A stretch of DNA of 35,727 bases from Saccharofermentans sp. (lineage in GTDB: Bacteria; Bacillota; Clostridia; Saccharofermentanales; Saccharofermentanaceae). The position numbers and the translations under genes are program-made. The DNA lies in NCBI GenBank assembly GCA_016292215.1, contig JAEFBB010000023.1, positions 1 through 35,727 of the forward strand, in the 5' to 3' direction. Of this stretch, positions 34,099-35,727 are shown one piece after another. How positions within the stretch are numbered: position 1 is the stretch's first letter; each line of letters opens with the position of its first letter. The notes beneath the pieces were generated by a model that was not told the origin of the DNA, did not search any database, and saw nothing but the letters and a program-made list of their open reading frames with translations.

Positions 34099-34776
34099 AT
34101 GGTTTTTTACATTACTCTCTTCGTTTTTGGCGTGGCGTTAATTTTCACAGCTATCTTTAAGGCTGTCTATGGACATCTCTATGAAAAGCGCAAGAATAAC
34201 GATTCGGAAAAGAAGCGCGAATGGCTAGTGCCGGGCAGACTCTCGCTTATTGTATTTGTTGCCTTGATGGTTTTAGGACTTGGAATCTTTATTCCGGTCT
34301 CTCTTTCTAAGATTGATATGAAGCATGCGACGGCGGAAGAGATCTTCGGAATAGGCTCATCCAAGGCTGAAATCGAGATTGCGGAACAGCCTCAGATTTA
34401 TGTTGAAGGCAACGTCTTTGAAAATATTATTGCTGTCAGTGACAGCGGAAATATAACTATTGACGCTATTTCCATAGAAGGCTACGGTTCAAACCAGCGC
34501 GTAGTGATTTACGGTTCTGCCAGCAATCTCGAAACAGATGACGTAAATATATATGTTCATTACGTTGATGAAAACAAAAAAGAATTAGACGTTTGCAAGT
34601 ATTATCTCAAGAACGGCGATGTTAACACGCTGTATTTCAAGTGCTCATTAAAGGTTAAAGATATAAGCCCGTTCAGGATAATTATCGGAACGGGCTATGG
34701 CAGTGATTATAAATATAAGCGGGATGGTCTGTCTGACCGGCTTGATGTAACCTACACTTTTAACGGAGAGATTTGA
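34099..34776 (+). CDS. Two-TM protein with extracytoplasmic domain, paralog B
   Basis: A 225-residue protein of unknown function, paralogous to that at 33267. Helices lie at about residues 4-24 and 46-68, with a Lys/Arg-rich loop ending KKREWLVPGRL. The external domain ends GTGYGSDYKYKRDG, matching the end of paralog A. AGGGG at 34089-34093 precedes the ATG by five bases. An upstream AT-rich stretch may hold its own promoter, but no clear -35/-10 pair is seen. Its TGA directly abuts the TGA of the convergent PHP gene within TGATCA. Overall similarity to A is modest, so the duplication is not recent. Confidence 0.75.
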   Translation: MVFYITLFVFGVALIFTAIFKAVYGHLYEKRKNNDSEKKREWLVPGRLSLIVFVALMVLGLGIFIPVSLSKIDMKHATAEEIFGIGSSKAEIEIAEQPQIYVEGNVFENIIAVSDSGNITIDAISIEGYGSNQRVVIYGSASNLETDDVNIYVHYVDENKKELDVCKYYLKNGDVNTLYFKCSLKVKDISPFRIIIGTGYGSDYKYKRDGLSDRLDVTYTFNGEI

Positions 34777-35592
34777 TCAGAGCGGCTCGAAATAAGGCTT
34801 GTGGTTTTTGAAGTAGACCGATTCGTTAAAGCCTAATGATTTAACGTATTCCACCGCTTCGTTGAAGCATACGGCAAAAGAGCCGGGGAAGTGTGAGTCT
34901 GAGCCGAAAGTGATCAGTTTACCGCCCATTTCTTTATATCTGTTAAGGACGCCTGCGTCGGGAAGCCACCTCGTAAAGCCTCCATCTTTGTGTTTTTGGA
35001 TCGATTTGGTGTTGATCTCAAGAGTTTTTTCTTTGGCGATCATGATCTCGAAAAGTCTGTCGAACTCTTTAGGGCATTCTTCGTAAGTAACGAAATCATT
35101 CTTGTTGTCGGTATATCTGTTGATGTAATCATAGTGAGCCACAACGTCGTAATTATTGCATTTCTCGCACATCTCGGCCATGATGCCCAGATATTCGCTG
35201 TGAAGCTCTTTGGCAGGCAATTTATAGCAATCCCTGACCATATAGAAATCCTCACCTCGGAAAAGATGAGCGCTTAGAAGAACGACGTCCAGCGGGATGG
35301 AGGCTGCAACTCTGTCTATTTCTTCAGCTACATGTGTCTGATAGCCGAATTCTATGCCCTTAAGAAGTTCTAATTCGCCAGCCTTTTCGCGCCATTGCTC
35401 GAAAACTCGGGTATATTCATCTAGATCGAACATCCAGTTCAATCCTTCATAGTCGGGATAGTCGATCTCGTAGTGTTCGGTAATGCCGATTCTGGTAAAA
35501 CCCTTGGATTTTGCTTCGCTTATAAGCTCTTCTATGGTCTGTCCGGCGTCCGGAGAGAAGTGTTTTGTGTGGTTATGACCGTCAGTTATCAT
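34777..35592 (-). CDS. PHP-family phosphatase, histidinol-phosphatase-like (HisJ/HisK type)
   Basis: A 271-residue PHP-domain hydrolase. Metal ligands can be read as H6-N-H8, then E39-H40 in GITEHY, the Glu of KGIEFG, the His of LSAHLF, VAHYDY, and DSH near the C-terminus. This is the complete set for a trinuclear PHP phosphatase. Length and sequence fit the histidinol-phosphate phosphatases of Firmicutes, although other PHP sugar or nucleotide phosphatases are close, and no other histidine genes are adjacent. GAGG lies six bases before the ATG. The gene is convergent with paralog B, with zero bases between the stops, and divergent from the gene at 35664. Confidence 0.85.
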   Translation of the reverse strand: MITDGHNHTKHFSPDAGQTIEELISEAKSKGFTRIGITEHYEIDYPDYEGLNWMFDLDEYTRVFEQWREKAGELELLKGIEFGYQTHVAEEIDRVAASIPLDVVLLSAHLFRGEDFYMVRDCYKLPAKELHSEYLGIMAEMCEKCNNYDVVAHYDYINRYTDNKNDFVTYEECPKEFDRLFEIMIAKEKTLEINTKSIQKHKDGGFTRWLPDAGVLNRYKEMGGKLITFGSDSHFPGSFAVCFNEAVEYVKSLGFNESVYFKNHKPYFEPL

Positions 35593-35628
35593 TTTGTCCT
35601 CTTAATTAAAAGATTTTATTTTACTTTA

Positions 35629-35637
35629 TGGTATCAT
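35629..35637 (+). promoter_or_regulatory. Possible extended -10 for the last gene
   Basis: TGGTATCAT fits the TGnTATnAT pattern. No good -35 is present at 17 bases. The start of transcription would be near 35644, about 20 bases before the ATG. Confidence 0.35.
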
Positions 35638-35663
35638 AAGTTCATTAGAAAGAGGTGATACTT

Positions 35664-35727
35664 ATGCCCAAGAAAAAAGAAACCAAAAAGATCAAGACCA
35701 GCGAGCTTTTCGCTGAATTTCCTAACC
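35664..35727 (+). CDS. N-terminal start of an unidentified protein, cut by the window edge
   Basis: ATG at 35664 follows an AGAGGTG ribosome binding site and opens a frame of 21 codons to the edge. The peptide has a Lys-rich start (MPKKKETKKIK) and then SELFAEFPN. The LF-x-EFP pattern recalls the N-terminus of methylmalonyl-CoA mutase subunits, but 21 residues are far too few for a call. Confidence 0.5.
   Translation, partial: MPKKKETKKIKTSELFAEFPN

Noticed and set aside
33267..34776. A recent duplication or frame-broken single gene
   Set aside because: The two frames are each complete with their own start and stop, and they share only architecture and short motifs, so they are old paralogs.

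Overview
The window looks like chromosomal core DNA of an anaerobic Firmicute of class Clostridia. The evidence is the order rpsB-tsf-pyrH-frr-uppS-cdsA-dxr-rseP-ispG-polC, a Gram-positive-type PolC, strong AGGAGG-type ribosome binding sites, a bacterial type A RNase P RNA and a long (636 aa) glutamine synthetase. The gene content recalls Saccharofermentans-like or other Oscillospirales-type gut or rumen bacteria, but that placement comes from memory and is not tested. I see no IS element, prophage, CRISPR array, tRNA or rRNA. No stretch over about 300 bases lacks a gene.

Layout. 1-744: the end of a histidine-phosphatase gene, then folA, closed by a terminator. 781-2740: an rpsB-tsf unit with its own promoter, a structured leader and a strong terminator. 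2762-16606: a long same-strand run (pyrH, frr, uppS, cdsA, dxr, rseP, ispG, polC, priA) with short gaps or overlaps. It combines pyrimidine and translation functions, undecaprenyl and phospholipid precursor synthesis, MEP isoprenoid synthesis, site-2 proteolysis and DNA replication. 16625-18928: dapA-dapB-yajC behind an extended -10 promoter and an upstream palindrome. 18949-22353: overlapping dnaG-trmK-Nif3 genes. 22386-24687: rnpB, a Bacteroidetes-like purM and an aquaporin. 24846-25508: a putative lipoprotein. 25595-27505 (minus): glutamine synthetase, divergent from a six-TM membrane protein of unknown function. 28626-29798: malic enzyme, with codon usage like that of ribosomal genes. 29876-32664: an Lrp/AsnC regulator, a class I aminotransferase and prfB in one tight unit. 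32814-34776: a stand-alone LytTR regulator followed by two paralogous two-TM proteins. 34777-35592 (minus): a PHP phosphatase. The window ends in the first 21 codons of another gene.

The most notable observation is in PolC. The embedded DEDDh proofreading exonuclease still aligns as a fold, but three of its four catalytic acidic residues and its His are replaced, while the PHP and polymerase metal ligands remain. The best candidate for an undescribed local system is the LytTR gene with its two paralogous membrane proteins. Other leads are a hairpin leader on rpsB, a possible RNA switch over the aquaporin ribosome binding site, a near-perfect palindrome upstream of dapA, absence of rpoD from the dnaG-trmK locus, and prfB without the usual programmed frameshift. 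All functional calls come from reading motifs and remembered family alignments; no database search was run.
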